The notes under the pieces were generated by a model. That model was not told the origin of the DNA, ran no database searches, and was given only the letters and a program-made list of their open reading frames with translations. A stretch of DNA of 64,000 nucleotides, taken from Citrobacter freundii. Its GTDB lineage: Bacteria; Bacteroidota; Bacteroidia; Chitinophagales; Chitinophagaceae. The stretch spans positions 1-64,000 of the forward strand of contig QFQQ01000024.1 of assembly GCA_003243445.1 (NCBI GenBank). The letters are read 5' to 3'. Shown in pieces: positions 33,124 to 41,770 of the stretch (position 1 is its first letter; the number at the start of each line of letters is the position of its first letter). A program made the position numbers and the translations under genes.

Positions 33124-33156
33124 CCGCTTACTTCAATCATTTTGGAAAATCAGCGG
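33124..33156 (+). other. Leader hairpin before the RING-TerD start
   Basis: CCGCT (33124-33128) pairs with AGCGG (33152-33156), enclosing ATTT-TGGA-AAAT. The stem contains most of repeat copy 4. No U-run follows, so it is more likely a 3' border or leader structure than a terminator. Confidence 0.4.
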
Positions 33157-33185
33157 AAAAATTACCTGGTCTAAAAAACAAAACA

Positions 33186-35429
33186 ATGAAATCATTACAA
33201 ACTGTCCCGATCCGTCAGAACGCCGTCTTTATCCCGGCTAACGCGATCACTGCAGAACAAGCACCCTTCCGTCAGACAACTGCGGTACTTGTTGCCAATC
33301 TTGCTCAGCTTGGTTATGGGGTAAGCGAATCCTTGTTGAAGGTTTTGAACCTTACGACTCCTGCTTTTCAGGCGGAGCTTCTTGAAGCAATGCGTGAAAT
33401 AACCGGTATAAAAAAGAACTGGACTCCATTGGTAAAAGGGTGGGATACTCCAACAAATGAATCCTGGTTTAATCATTTGTTCACCTGGGTTACCAATAAG
33501 TATAAGCAACCGGGCACAAAACTGCAGTGTGGTCATACCATTCCGCCAAATACATTTCCACTCGAGCGCTATAATGGTTGTCCATTCTGCGGAACTGCTT
33601 TTGAAGCGGGTGTGATCGAGCACTACAAACAAAACAGCTCTCAAAAAGTGCTCGAGCTCTGGCGTGACGAAGATCTGCATACATTTTTCATAGATCTTCT
33701 CCGTTCCAAAACGGCGCTTGATGCAACACAGACCGATAGCTTGAAATTACTACTGGGCATGTATGAGGTTCCCGTAGATGTACAGATCGGCATGAAGGAA
33801 ACACTGGTCTGTGTGATAGATTTTTACCGGGAAAAGAATCAACCTGAGAAAGTGCAGGCAATGTTCTCTACACCCGCAGATATACTTCGGTATCTGTGGT
33901 ACAAGCATACGGGCTTTTTGCAGATCATCGAGCCAAAAACAATTATTCATCGCGCAAGAAAAAATAATGTGCATGTAACGGCTGCGCTTGATGAATCTGC
34001 GGCGGCCAAACTAAAGGCAAAAGCTTCGTTGAAACTGAAGTATAGCCGTCGTGACTGCCTGATCGTTGCTTCCTGGTTGAATGGGTTGAATATGGATGCG
34101 GCAAAAGCCTGTGAGATCATGCATCCGAAGCGCGGGATGTGGGTTCGTTTTATCCGCGCCCTTCGTTTAGCGGAGTATAGCAAGCGTAAAGGTTTTGAAA
34201 AGCTCGCTGAATTGCTGGATGTTTTTTATAAAGAAGAATACGATGTATGGCAGGGCCGTGTGGATCATTTCCGCTTGCGGTATGATTCAGCAAGCACCTT
34301 CTGTTTGTTGAAACAACGTCCTGGTCTGTTTGCCCGTTCGCTTTTTTCAAATATGCTTTGGTTTGGAGCAGAAGAAACAGTGACGGCTTTTGTAGAGGTA
34401 ATCGATAAAGTACCGGCACGTCTGGTATTTACGTTAGCGATGCATGCGGATTCGTATTTTGATAAGACCAACTCTCGTTCTGTAAAACCATTAGGAGGTG
34501 GCGCGGTCAAAAAGATCGCTGCGAACCACCTGTTGTCTGTATATGAAGGAAACCAGTTGATGGACATGCGTAAAGCGGTTGAGCGTCTTTGCCGGATCGT
34601 ACTGGAACACCGTTTTGCGTCAAGGAAGACTGATGCAAAAACGATGTTTATCGATAAGGCTTTGTATTCAATGCCGCTGGCGATCGGCGATCGTAGTGAG
34701 ACTGTGCAGGATATACCTGCCGCGTTACCGGGTAGCCGATTTGCGGTGGAAGGATCAAAAGTCCGGCTGTTCATGCAATGGGGAGCTGGTCTGCCTGCGC
34801 AGCACCTGGACATGGACTTAAGCTGTACGATCATTTATAAGAACTTTGTTCAGTCCTGTGCCTTTAACTCACTGAACGTTCCGGGTTGTAAGCATTCAGG
34901 TGATATGCGTTCAATACCAGCTCAGGTGGGAACAGCTGAATATATAGAGATCGATCTGGAAGAGTTGCGAGTGAAAGGTGCACAACAGGTGATCTTCACT
35001 TGTAATGCCTATCGTTCCGCATCCGGCGCTATTACGCCTAATCTGGTGGTTGGTTGGATGAACAGCCGGTTCCCGATGATGATCTCTGAAAAAACGGGAG
35101 TAGCTTATGATCCGTCCTGTGTGCAGCATCAGGTGCGTATCATCAATCGTCTTGCAAAAGGCCTTGCATTTGGTTCCCTGGATGTCGCCGCAGGTGAAAT
35201 CACCTGGCTGGAAATGCCGTTCGACGGCCAGACGGTGGCAAGCCTGAATAAAGCCGCGCTGAATGCGTTGCTGAATAAGCTGGCTAAGAAAATGAGTATC
35301 GGCGAAGCGCTTGAGATAAAAGCGAAAGCACAGGGGCTGCAACTGGTACCTGACGAGCAGGCGGATGAAGTCTACTCAAAGAAATGGGCGTTGAATACAG
35401 CGGGTGTAATGAACTTGCTGATGGACTAA
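33186..35429 (+). CDS. RING-like zinc finger and TerD-like domain protein (MXAN_6230/SCO0854-like)
   Basis: A 747-residue cytosolic protein. Residues about 112-140 hold a zinc motif, LQCGHTIPPN...GCPFCG (Cys115, His117, Cys132, Cys135), of RING/treble-clef type. Residues about 150-510 are helical and of unknown fold, with a basic patch (KLKYSRRDC, HPKRGMWVRFIRALRL). Residues about 525-680 resemble TerD: LDMDLSCTIIY, KHSGDM, AEYIEIDLEELRVKGAQQVIFTCNAY and VVGWMNSRFP. The layout fits what I recall as the MXAN_6230/SCO0854 RING-domain family, of unknown biochemical role. The gene follows a long tRNA-like leader, is divergent from a WYL regulator, and ends in a strong terminator, so it is a single-gene unit. 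I saw no vWA MIDAS motif, so it is not a Ro60/Rsr protein. Confidence 0.7.
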   Translation: MKSLQTVPIRQNAVFIPANAITAEQAPFRQTTAVLVANLAQLGYGVSESLLKVLNLTTPAFQAELLEAMREITGIKKNWTPLVKGWDTPTNESWFNHLFTWVTNKYKQPGTKLQCGHTIPPNTFPLERYNGCPFCGTAFEAGVIEHYKQNSSQKVLELWRDEDLHTFFIDLLRSKTALDATQTDSLKLLLGMYEVPVDVQIGMKETLVCVIDFYREKNQPEKVQAMFSTPADILRYLWYKHTGFLQIIEPKTIIHRARKNNVHVTAALDESAAAKLKAKASLKLKYSRRDCLIVASWLNGLNMDAAKACEIMHPKRGMWVRFIRALRLAEYSKRKGFEKLAELLDVFYKEEYDVWQGRVDHFRLRYDSASTFCLLKQRPGLFARSLFSNMLWFGAEETVTAFVEVIDKVPARLVFTLAMHADSYFDKTNSRSVKPLGGGAVKKIAANHLLSVYEGNQLMDMRKAVERLCRIVLEHRFASRKTDAKTMFIDKALYSMPLAIGDRSETVQDIPAALPGSRFAVEGSKVRLFMQWGAGLPAQHLDMDLSCTIIYKNFVQSCAFNSLNVPGCKHSGDMRSIPAQVGTAEYIEIDLEELRVKGAQQVIFTCNAYRSASGAITPNLVVGWMNSRFPMMISEKTGVAYDPSCVQHQVRIINRLAKGLAFGSLDVAAGEITWLEMPFDGQTVASLNKAALNALLNKLAKKMSIGEALEIKAKAQGLQLVPDEQADEVYSKKWALNTAGVMNLLMD

Positions 35430-35432
35430 AAC

Positions 35433-35464
35433 AAGAAGGCTCCGAAATCGGAGCCTTCTTAATT
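35433..35464 (+). terminator. Intrinsic terminator of the RING-TerD unit
   Basis: AAGAAGGCTCCG (35433-35444) pairs perfectly with CGGAGCCTTCTT (35449-35460), 12 bp with an AAAT loop, followed by AATT. Confidence 0.85.
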
Positions 35465-35888
35465 GACACTAAAAACTAAGAAAATCTTTCACTGCAAAAG
35501 TCAGTCAGTGTTACTTTTTGCATTTTTATCTTTTGAAGGCTGATGGCAATGACCACGATGATCAAACCAATAGCCTGAACGGAATAATGATCACACAGAC
35601 TTCGGCTCTCCCGATGCTATGTTTATTCTTAAAAAAACATGCCACTCGCCAAACCAATTATCTATCAATATTTTGGAAGAATATAAATGCGCTTGACGTT
35701 CGCTTTTGATACAGCCGGTGCTTGATATTGATACAGTTGAATAAAAACAAAAAGGGCAGCCTTGCAGCCAGCCCTTTGTCTTCTCATGTGAATATATGAC
35801 CAGGTGTATACGATATTGTTGGGATTGAAGGTTCCGGGTTTAAGCGGTGAGCGTAAGCTTCGCAAATCCCGACCTTTGATCCACTTGC
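35465..35888. other. Intergenic stretch with one hairpin, no gene
   Basis: 424 bases with only short unconvincing frames. AAAGGGC (35751-35757) and GCCCTTT (35771-35777) form a hairpin that could terminate transcription arriving from either side. Confidence 0.5.
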
Positions 35889-36992
35889 TTAACAGGCGTC
35901 CGAAAACCGCTCCAGCGTTATCCAGTATTTATCCCGGCAGATATCATAATCTGCTTCTATTTCATGTTTGTATTCAGCAATCATCAGCCGTGCAATGCGC
36001 GAAGCATAGCGGAATTCAACACAGGCAAAATAGATCGTTCTGATTCCGTTGTATGTCTGACGGCCTACATTCAGGTATCCGTTTGAATCGAGCAGCAGGC
36101 TGCATAATTCCTTTTCAAACTGATCCATTTTCTGGAATGTTTTCCGGTCGGGCATTCCATTGGTCTGGTTGCTGCTGTAGTTGATCGTGATCGTCATCAT
36201 CCATGGATGAGATCCTTTGGCGTCCCATTTCAGCAGATCAGTATTCATCAATCCTATCGAGGATCTTCCTTTTGAATCCTGGCCGCTGAAGGTCGCGTAC
36301 CTGTCGGTCTCGGTATAATATCTTCCGCCCCTGTATTTTTCAACGAATTCTGCCTCCCTCCATTTCAGGTATGGTAACAGTTTATTCAATGGGATCAGCT
36401 CCCCGGTCTCCTCCTGTTTACCACCGATCTCGATCTCATCGATCATAGTAGCCAGATTCATTTCGCCGATGGCGTTCTCCAGGAAAATAAATGTACCATT
36501 CTCCACCTGCTCCGCATTCTCTTTACTATAGTCTGTGTGCACAAATACGAGCGAGATCTCGTCAGGGTAGGCAGGATTTGGCTTAGGGTAAAATGCGATC
36601 TTATGCTGATTATAATCGATGCCTTTCATGCTTGTGGATACAGCGTCGAGGCCGACGGGTGGCTTCAGGGCGGTGATCCTCCAACCGGGGATTTCCGGTG
36701 CATAAGAAACAAAGTCTTCTACAAAAACGAAGTTCTTGATGTTTCCCTCCGCAGAAATAATAAGCTCTGCACATTTATCGCGTTCGATGCCGCACACGCA
36801 ATAGAATCCGGGATTTACTTTGTGTAAAGCGGGGATGAGCGTACTCAATAAGTTGCTTTCCACGTTGTCGCGTGACCGAAGTATCGAATAAAACTCTTCC
36901 TGGTGCAATGAAAACCATTGCCAAAAACTGGCATAGTCGGTTATAACAATATCCCGGGAAGAGGGTGTAAAAAGCTTCTTTAAAAAGCTCAT
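35889..36992 (-). CDS. DUF695-containing protein of unknown function
   Basis: A 367-residue soluble protein. The start at 36992 (MSFLKKLFTPSSRD) is preferred to the 44-residue longer form because the extension is basic and low quality. The first part (residues 15-130) has alternating strands (FYCVCGIERDKCAELIISAEGN). The C-terminal about 125 residues (HPWMMTITINYSSNQTNGMPDRKTFQKMDQFEKELCSLL...) match DUF695. It is on the same strand as the TPR kinase, 136 nt downstream of it, with a CTTAAG-type hairpin between. The function is unknown. Confidence 0.7.
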   Translation of the reverse strand: MSFLKKLFTPSSRDIVITDYASFWQWFSLHQEEFYSILRSRDNVESNLLSTLIPALHKVNPGFYCVCGIERDKCAELIISAEGNIKNFVFVEDFVSYAPEIPGWRITALKPPVGLDAVSTSMKGIDYNQHKIAFYPKPNPAYPDEISLVFVHTDYSKENAEQVENGTFIFLENAIGEMNLATMIDEIEIGGKQEETGELIPLNKLLPYLKWREAEFVEKYRGGRYYTETDRYATFSGQDSKGRSSIGLMNTDLLKWDAKGSHPWMMTITINYSSNQTNGMPDRKTFQKMDQFEKELCSLLLDSNGYLNVGRQTYNGIRTIYFACVEFRYASRIARLMIAEYKHEIEADYDICRDKYWITLERFSDAC

Positions 36993-37128
36993 GGTCTCTT
37001 CTCTTAAAATGGTGGTTGACTTGTAACGAAAAATAAAATAGATCATTCCGCGGAAAATCCCAATAGCGACCGCCAACTTTTTTTTCTTAAGTGCTTGTAT
37101 TAACAAGCGCTTAAGAACTGTCACGCCC

Positions 37129-39081
37129 TTAATTCACCGGAAATTCTACATGTACAGACGTGCCTTCCCCTGGCGCAGATCGTATACTAAGTTGGCCTTT
37201 CAGGTATTCTACCCGGCTTTTGATATTGCTCCAGCCGATGCCGCTTGTTTGCTGAAGGGATGACGCATCGAAACCTTTTCCGTCATCTTCGACGGTAATG
37301 CTGATGATGTTGTTGCCCCGGCTAAGCTGCACAATGGCTGATGAAGCGCCAGCATGTTTAATGATATTATTCACCAGTTCCTGCACGATACGGTAAACCG
37401 GAATGGCCATTGTTTTACTGATCTCTTCTCCCATACCAATGGATTGATAGGCTACTTTCAATGCGCCCGACTGATTAATATCGTTGCAAAAATCTTTTAA
37501 TGCTGTATCCAAACCAAACTTGAGCAATGCTTCCGGCATCATATTGTGTGCAACCCGCCGCATTTCCTTGATCGATATATCCAGCATTTCAACGCCGCGT
37601 TCAAAGGCGTATTGGTTTTCCGGTGTGAGATGCAGGTTTCCTTTCATCGTGTTGAATGAGTACTTGATACCGGAAAGAATACCACCCAATCCATCATGCA
37701 GATCTTTGGCGAGACGGCTGCGCTCCTGCTCTTCTCCCTTCAGTACGGCTTCGGTTGCTGCCAGTTGCTTTTCCGTTTCTAATTCGGAGATGCGTTGTTG
37801 TTGCAGTTTCTGTTTTTGCTTTTGTGTCCGATAGATCAATGCAGCAAGCAATGCAAGGACCACGGCGCAACCGATCAATATATAATTGATGATATTTTTC
37901 TGCCGGATGCTGAGCTGCTGAACTTTTTTTTCTGCTTCCAGTGCTTTGATCGCGGTTTCTTTCTTTTCTGTTTCATATTTTTTCTCGAGTTCTGCCGATT
38001 GCTGGGACATCAGGTCTTTGACCATTTTATCAAGCATTTTATTACCCTCCGTATCGTAATTCAATGCATTTTCAAGATCATGACGGGCATATCCGATTAC
38101 GGAAAGCAGGCGGAGTTCGTTTACCTCGTCTTTAATATGGCCATATTTGCGTGAGATGGCAATTGCCGAATCGGCGAGCATTTTTGCATTGTCGAAATTT
38201 CCCTGTTGAAGATCGCAAATAGATAAAGTGCGCAAGCCCATAGCAACACCGCTAGGGTCATCAATTTTCCTGGAGATCTCAAGGTTTTTTTTAGCATAAG
38301 CCCTCGCTTCATTATAGCTGTGTTTCTGAATCGCGCAACCGGCCAGATTTGTTGCGATGCCGGCATCAAGCCATGGCTCATGCAATGGTATTGCAATAGC
38401 TTCTGCTTCTTTTAACAAAGCGTATGCGGAATCCATTTTATTTACTTCCATCAATGGCATCGAAAGGTTAGCGAGGCATTTTATTACCTGGATCTTATCC
38501 GGCATTTTACGGCTAAGCGCCAAAGCCCGGCGGCCATACATCAGCGCTTTATCATATTCGGCACGGTTATAATAAAGCTGCCCCAACGCATCCATGATCT
38601 GCACCTCATACTGTGGTGAGTTGCGCGGTTCTATGATCGCTAAACCCTGAAGGCAATAAGTGATGGCTTTTTCAAATTCAGACTTTTCGCGGTAGGCAAT
38701 ACCGATATTAAAAAGAGAGATGCCGATGCTGAGCGAATCCTTCATATCCCTGGCAACCTGCAATGCCAGCTGATTGTAGTAAAGCGCAGAATCATAATTG
38801 CCGGTGACGATGAATGAACCACTGGTATATTGCAGAGACCGGTATTGTCCGAATTTATAGGCGAGTTTGGAGGAAAGCTCGCCAGCCTGCCGGTAGTAAC
38901 TGGTTGCCACAGCAGGTTCACTATGCAAATATGTTTCGCCTATATTGATAAGCACATATACTTTGTTGGTATCTTCCTTTGCCATTCGGAGTTTTTGCAT
39001 CAAACTGTCTCGGTTCATCTGTGCATTAACTGCAACCAGGCAGCTCAGGAAAGCAAGGAGGGTGAAAGAGATTCTTTGCAT
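37129..39081 (-). CDS. TPR-containing sensor histidine kinase (HisKA_3 type)
   Basis: A 650-residue protein: signal peptide (1-20), periplasmic tetratricopeptide repeats (about 40-340, for example SEFEKAITYCLQGLAII and AEYDKALMYGRRALAL), coiled coil, transmembrane helix (about 395-416), HisKA_3 domain with the phospho-acceptor in DLHDGLGG (His462), and an HATPase (ELVNNIIKH, EDDGKGF, SGIGWSNIKSRVEYLKG). It is a NarX/LiaS-type kinase that would signal to a LuxR-type response regulator. No regulator is adjacent, so it is an orphan. The TPR sensor suggests peptide or protein input. Confidence 0.9.
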   Translation of the reverse strand: MQRISFTLLAFLSCLVAVNAQMNRDSLMQKLRMAKEDTNKVYVLINIGETYLHSEPAVATSYYRQAGELSSKLAYKFGQYRSLQYTSGSFIVTGNYDSALYYNQLALQVARDMKDSLSIGISLFNIGIAYREKSEFEKAITYCLQGLAIIEPRNSPQYEVQIMDALGQLYYNRAEYDKALMYGRRALALSRKMPDKIQVIKCLANLSMPLMEVNKMDSAYALLKEAEAIAIPLHEPWLDAGIATNLAGCAIQKHSYNEARAYAKKNLEISRKIDDPSGVAMGLRTLSICDLQQGNFDNAKMLADSAIAISRKYGHIKDEVNELRLLSVIGYARHDLENALNYDTEGNKMLDKMVKDLMSQQSAELEKKYETEKKETAIKALEAEKKVQQLSIRQKNIINYILIGCAVVLALLAALIYRTQKQKQKLQQQRISELETEKQLAATEAVLKGEEQERSRLAKDLHDGLGGILSGIKYSFNTMKGNLHLTPENQYAFERGVEMLDISIKEMRRVAHNMMPEALLKFGLDTALKDFCNDINQSGALKVAYQSIGMGEEISKTMAIPVYRIVQELVNNIIKHAGASSAIVQLSRGNNIISITVEDDGKGFDASSLQQTSGIGWSNIKSRVEYLKGQLSIRSAPGEGTSVHVEFPVN

Positions 39082-39271
39082 AATTGAAAAATAAAGAAAA
39101 TACTTTGATGATTGGGAAATCTTCCGGATAGATTGACGGCCCTAATCAGCAAATGGTTTAATGAGTAAACAAGTAAACAGGCAAAGCAGTAGACACGTAA
39201 AATCAATCTGATTTTCCTATACCGGATTTCGTGTATTTCTCAGCAGGAATGCCGGATAGCATTCAAGTCAT

Positions 39272-39529
39272 ATGAAACTGGTCACGGCATATACATTGGG
39301 GGTTTTCGAAGTTCATCACCGGCACATGGACCGGATACCTCCATCTCCTGAAATGCCAGATCCGTATAATTCCTGGATGGCAATCAGCAATTTTATACGA
39401 GACGTTCACCAGATCAATAAACGGCTTGCATCTGATGGCTTCACTGCGGAGGTACTTGAAAAAGCAAAGGAGATTTGTGACGAAAGCCGCTATTTGCAAT
39501 TGACCGCAAGGATCAAACGTTATGACTAG
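39272..39529 (+). CDS. Small protein of unknown function
   Basis: An 85-residue soluble protein (HRHMDRIPPSPEMPDPYNSW then helices NFIRDVHQINKRL and AEVLEKAKEICDESRYLQL). No signal peptide or known motif. The next small gene starts 42 nt later in the same direction, so the two probably form an operon. Confidence 0.5.
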   Translation: MKLVTAYTLGVFEVHHRHMDRIPPSPEMPDPYNSWMAISNFIRDVHQINKRLASDGFTAEVLEKAKEICDESRYLQLTARIKRYD

Positions 39530-39571
39530 TTTCAACAAATTGCTGTTTGTCTGCAGGAGTTCGCGCAATTG

Positions 39572-39874
39572 ATGAACGAAGAAACAAATATGGTGCGGAC
39601 ACGTTACGACACACCGGCTGAGCTATTTGCCGATCTCAATAGTGATATCCGCAATATCCGGCTCTGCAGCTTTGCTGCGCTTGAGAAAGTTCGGATTGAT
39701 CTTGCGCCAACATCTATCTATCAGGAACTTTCAGTCGCTAATGCATGGCCTGATGAATATATGCGGATCGCAGAGAGGATAAATTTGTTATCCCCGATGA
39801 TCGTCAATTATCAGTTCAATGATCCAAGGGAAACCGGGCTGAAAAAGAAAAAGCCCTTGTGGAAGTCCTGGTAG
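39572..39874 (+). CDS. Small protein of unknown function
   Basis: A 100-residue helical protein (DTPAELFADLNSDIRNIRLCSFAALEKVRIDL) with a basic tail (LKKKKPLWKSW). A purine-rich AGGAG at about 39555 supports the ATG at 39572 over the TTG at 39569. No family recognised. Likely partner of the preceding gene. Confidence 0.5.
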   Translation: MNEETNMVRTRYDTPAELFADLNSDIRNIRLCSFAALEKVRIDLAPTSIYQELSVANAWPDEYMRIAERINLLSPMIVNYQFNDPRETGLKKKKPLWKSW

Positions 39875-40027
39875 ACTTATATTATATTCCTATTCGTTCA
39901 TTTCAATGCCTTAACACAAGAATAAGGAAGATATTAGCTTTAGTCAGGGCTGATCGATGTTAATTCGTACATATTCACTCCAATTCGTACTAAATCATGT
40001 TACCTTAGTTATCTAAAACTATTCACT

Positions 40028-40582
40028 ATGCTAGACAATCTTCTTGACCTCGTAAAACAACACGCCGGTTCATCGATCATGAATAATCCGGAAATTCCGA
40101 ATGACAAAAATGAAGAGGCGGTGGCCGCAACTGGTCAGGGCATTACTGGTGGTTTGCAACAGCTTCTTTCGCAGGGTGGTATTAAAGATGTGATGTCGCT
40201 GTTCAGCGGTAAACATGACATTGATTCTTCCAATCCGGCTGTGCAGCAGGTTTCGGGTAATGTAGTGCAGAACCTGATGGATAAGATCGGTCTTAACCAG
40301 CAGCAGGCTTCTTCTGTGGCCGGAGGTCTTGTGCCTGATGTGTTGAAGAATCTTGTAAATAAAACAAATGACCCGAACGATAGCAGCTTTGATATTCAGC
40401 ACATCTTCAATTCTCTGAGCGGAGGTGGAACGTCTGGTATGAACGTGCAGGACCTGCTCAACAAATTCAAAGGTGGCCTTGACCGTGATGGAGATGGCGA
40501 TGTGGATCTGCAGGATCTTACCGCGGCATTCTCCGGTAAAGGCGGCGGAGTTATGGATACTTTGAAGGGACTGTTCAAGTGA
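40028..40582 (+). CDS. DUF937-like protein with EF-hand-type calcium loop
   Basis: A 184-residue soluble protein with no signal peptide. The first 120 residues are small-residue-rich helices like those in DUF937/YidB proteins (GITGGLQQLLSQGGIKDVMSLF, QQASSVAGGLVPDVLKNLVNK). The C-terminal part has the EF-hand-type loop DRDGDGDVDLQDL, which has the spaced acidic residues for Ca binding, followed by FSGKGGGVMDTLKGLFK. The function is unknown. Confidence 0.7.
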   Translation: MLDNLLDLVKQHAGSSIMNNPEIPNDKNEEAVAATGQGITGGLQQLLSQGGIKDVMSLFSGKHDIDSSNPAVQQVSGNVVQNLMDKIGLNQQQASSVAGGLVPDVLKNLVNKTNDPNDSSFDIQHIFNSLSGGGTSGMNVQDLLNKFKGGLDRDGDGDVDLQDLTAAFSGKGGGVMDTLKGLFK

Positions 40583-40625
40583 TGACATTACCCTGAGATC
40601 GGGGTTTCACGTTTATACGTTTAAG

Positions 40626-40684
40626 GGTTTAAAAGCTTAAAGGCGGGAAAGGAATCACTGCTTTTGAGTTTTTAAACCTTTTTG
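40626..40684 (+). terminator. Possible terminator after the EF-hand protein
   Basis: GGTTTAAAA (40626-40634) pairs with TTTTAAACC (40670-40678), followed by TTTTTTG. The loop is long (35 nt) but includes AGC/GCT pairs. Confidence 0.4.
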
Positions 40685-40744
40685 TTTGGGCATTCGCTTG
40701 TGCAATGGTAAACATCTAATCCCCAGCACAGCATTACTCCTTTG

Positions 40745-41377
40745 CTAATTACTGAAATTCCAGTTTATGATCGGGAGCTTTCGTTTTTCATTCCGATTCA
40801 GCAAACCGATCTGAATGCCGCGTGTACGTTTGCTGTTATTGACGAACCCAATCTGGATACCGTTCATTTTATACGTGTAATTAAAAATACCGAGTTGAAT
40901 ACCATTATGAGTTTGTACAAAACTGACCGGACTGAATGAAAGTCCATTGATCTGGTTTTGGATCTGACCTATACCGTTGACGGCAACGCCGTTCACGTTG
41001 CAATGACAGGTTGTTCCTAATGCGGATATACTGAATCCGTATACTTTTTCTGAAACAGGTTGTTTTTTCAACTCAAGGATCGCGCTATCTGTTTCTGCGA
41101 GCGGGCTTGATGGGATCAACCCAACGACGAGGCCGGTGCCAGGCACTTCCAGCCGGAGGCCAAAGGTGTTGGTATTTCTGTGCATATCATTCATGGAATA
41201 TAGTCCGCCAGACACTCCGAGGATCCTGGCATTTTTCTTTTGAAAGGTCCATGCCGGGAAGTAGAATTTTTTCGGTTGGGCTGACGTGGATATGGTCATA
41301 ATACAAATACAGGCAACAAAAAGAACGCGAATGGTGATTTTTGAAAAAGAAAGCCGGAGGCTGTTTGCGCGGCGCAT
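40745..41377 (-). CDS. Exported protein with GIQIG repeats (LA_2272-like)
   Basis: A 210-residue protein with an N-terminal hydrophobic signal region ending STSA (about residue 33). The C-terminal half has repeats of the form (N)GIQ(L/I)G(x)2N: NGIQLGIFNY, NGIQIGFVNN and RGIQIGLLNR. These are typical of the beta-helical LA_2272-type surface proteins. It may be an outer-membrane or surface beta-structure protein. The function is unknown. The start may be further downstream. Confidence 0.65.
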   Translation of the reverse strand: MRRANSLRLSFSKITIRVLFVACICIMTISTSAQPKKFYFPAWTFQKKNARILGVSGGLYSMNDMHRNTNTFGLRLEVPGTGLVVGLIPSSPLAETDSAILELKKQPVSEKVYGFSISALGTTCHCNVNGVAVNGIGQIQNQINGLSFSPVSFVQTHNGIQLGIFNYTYKMNGIQIGFVNNSKRTRGIQIGLLNRNEKRKLPIINWNFSN

Positions 41378-41770
41378 GTTCTGTTAAGTTTATTTAATGT
41401 TCAGCATTCACACGGATCTCAAATCTATTACAAGCTTATCGATTTTTTTGGGATTCCAGCTGCCTGTAAAAATGGTGAAACTCATGCAGATCGCAAGGAT
41501 GCAGAATCATTATGCGGATCTTTGCGGGAATGCGATTGAAAAATACAGTTATTAAAAATAGCATAGCCTGATCACCAGGAATCTTTCTGACTATCTAAAA
41601 AATCCGGCCTGGACAAGCTTCTTCAATGCCTTATACACGCCCCATACTTCCTGTAGAACAACAGATTGATCTTCCGGAAAATCTGATTCGTCGATTTTAG
41701 GTTAATAGTTAGGTAATGGCTGTCTTTCTGCGTATTTCATATTCTATTTTTAACCCCTAAAAAAAATTGC
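41378..41770. other. Intergenic stretch, no gene seen
   Basis: 393 bases between divergent genes. No convincing frame, repeat or RNA was recognised; promoters for both neighbours must lie here. Confidence 0.45.

Larger units (their letters stand above)
32853..33139 (+). repeat. Four short direct repeats alternating with tRNA-derived pieces
   Basis: Copies at 32853-32874, 32974-32998, 33041-33063 and 33115-33139 share the plan GGWCAA-N7-YTACTTCAATCA. Copy 1 ends CAACA and copy 3 CTTCTGA. The 7-nt gap length is invariant but its sequence varies. Intervals between copies are about 99, 42 and 51 nt, and each holds a tRNA-like part (5' piece, T-arm, 3' half). TTGAAG/CTTCAA complements recur, for example CTTCAAT at 32990 with ATTGAAG at 33046. 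Confidence 0.75.

Noticed and set aside
32853..33139. CRISPR array
   Set aside because: Repeats are imperfect, with a variable 7-nt centre; intervals are unequal (about 99, 42, 51 nt), the spacers contain tRNA-like parts, and no cas gene is present.
33186..35429. Ro60/Rsr (TROVE) protein, suggested by the tRNA-like RNA upstream
   Set aside because: No vWA MIDAS (DxSxS) motif is present; instead there is a RING-like zinc motif and a TerD-like C-terminal domain.
37084..37114. CTTAAG-type hairpin as terminator of the histidine-kinase gene
   Set aside because: On the minus strand the stem is followed by an A-run, not a U-run, so it does not look like an intrinsic terminator.
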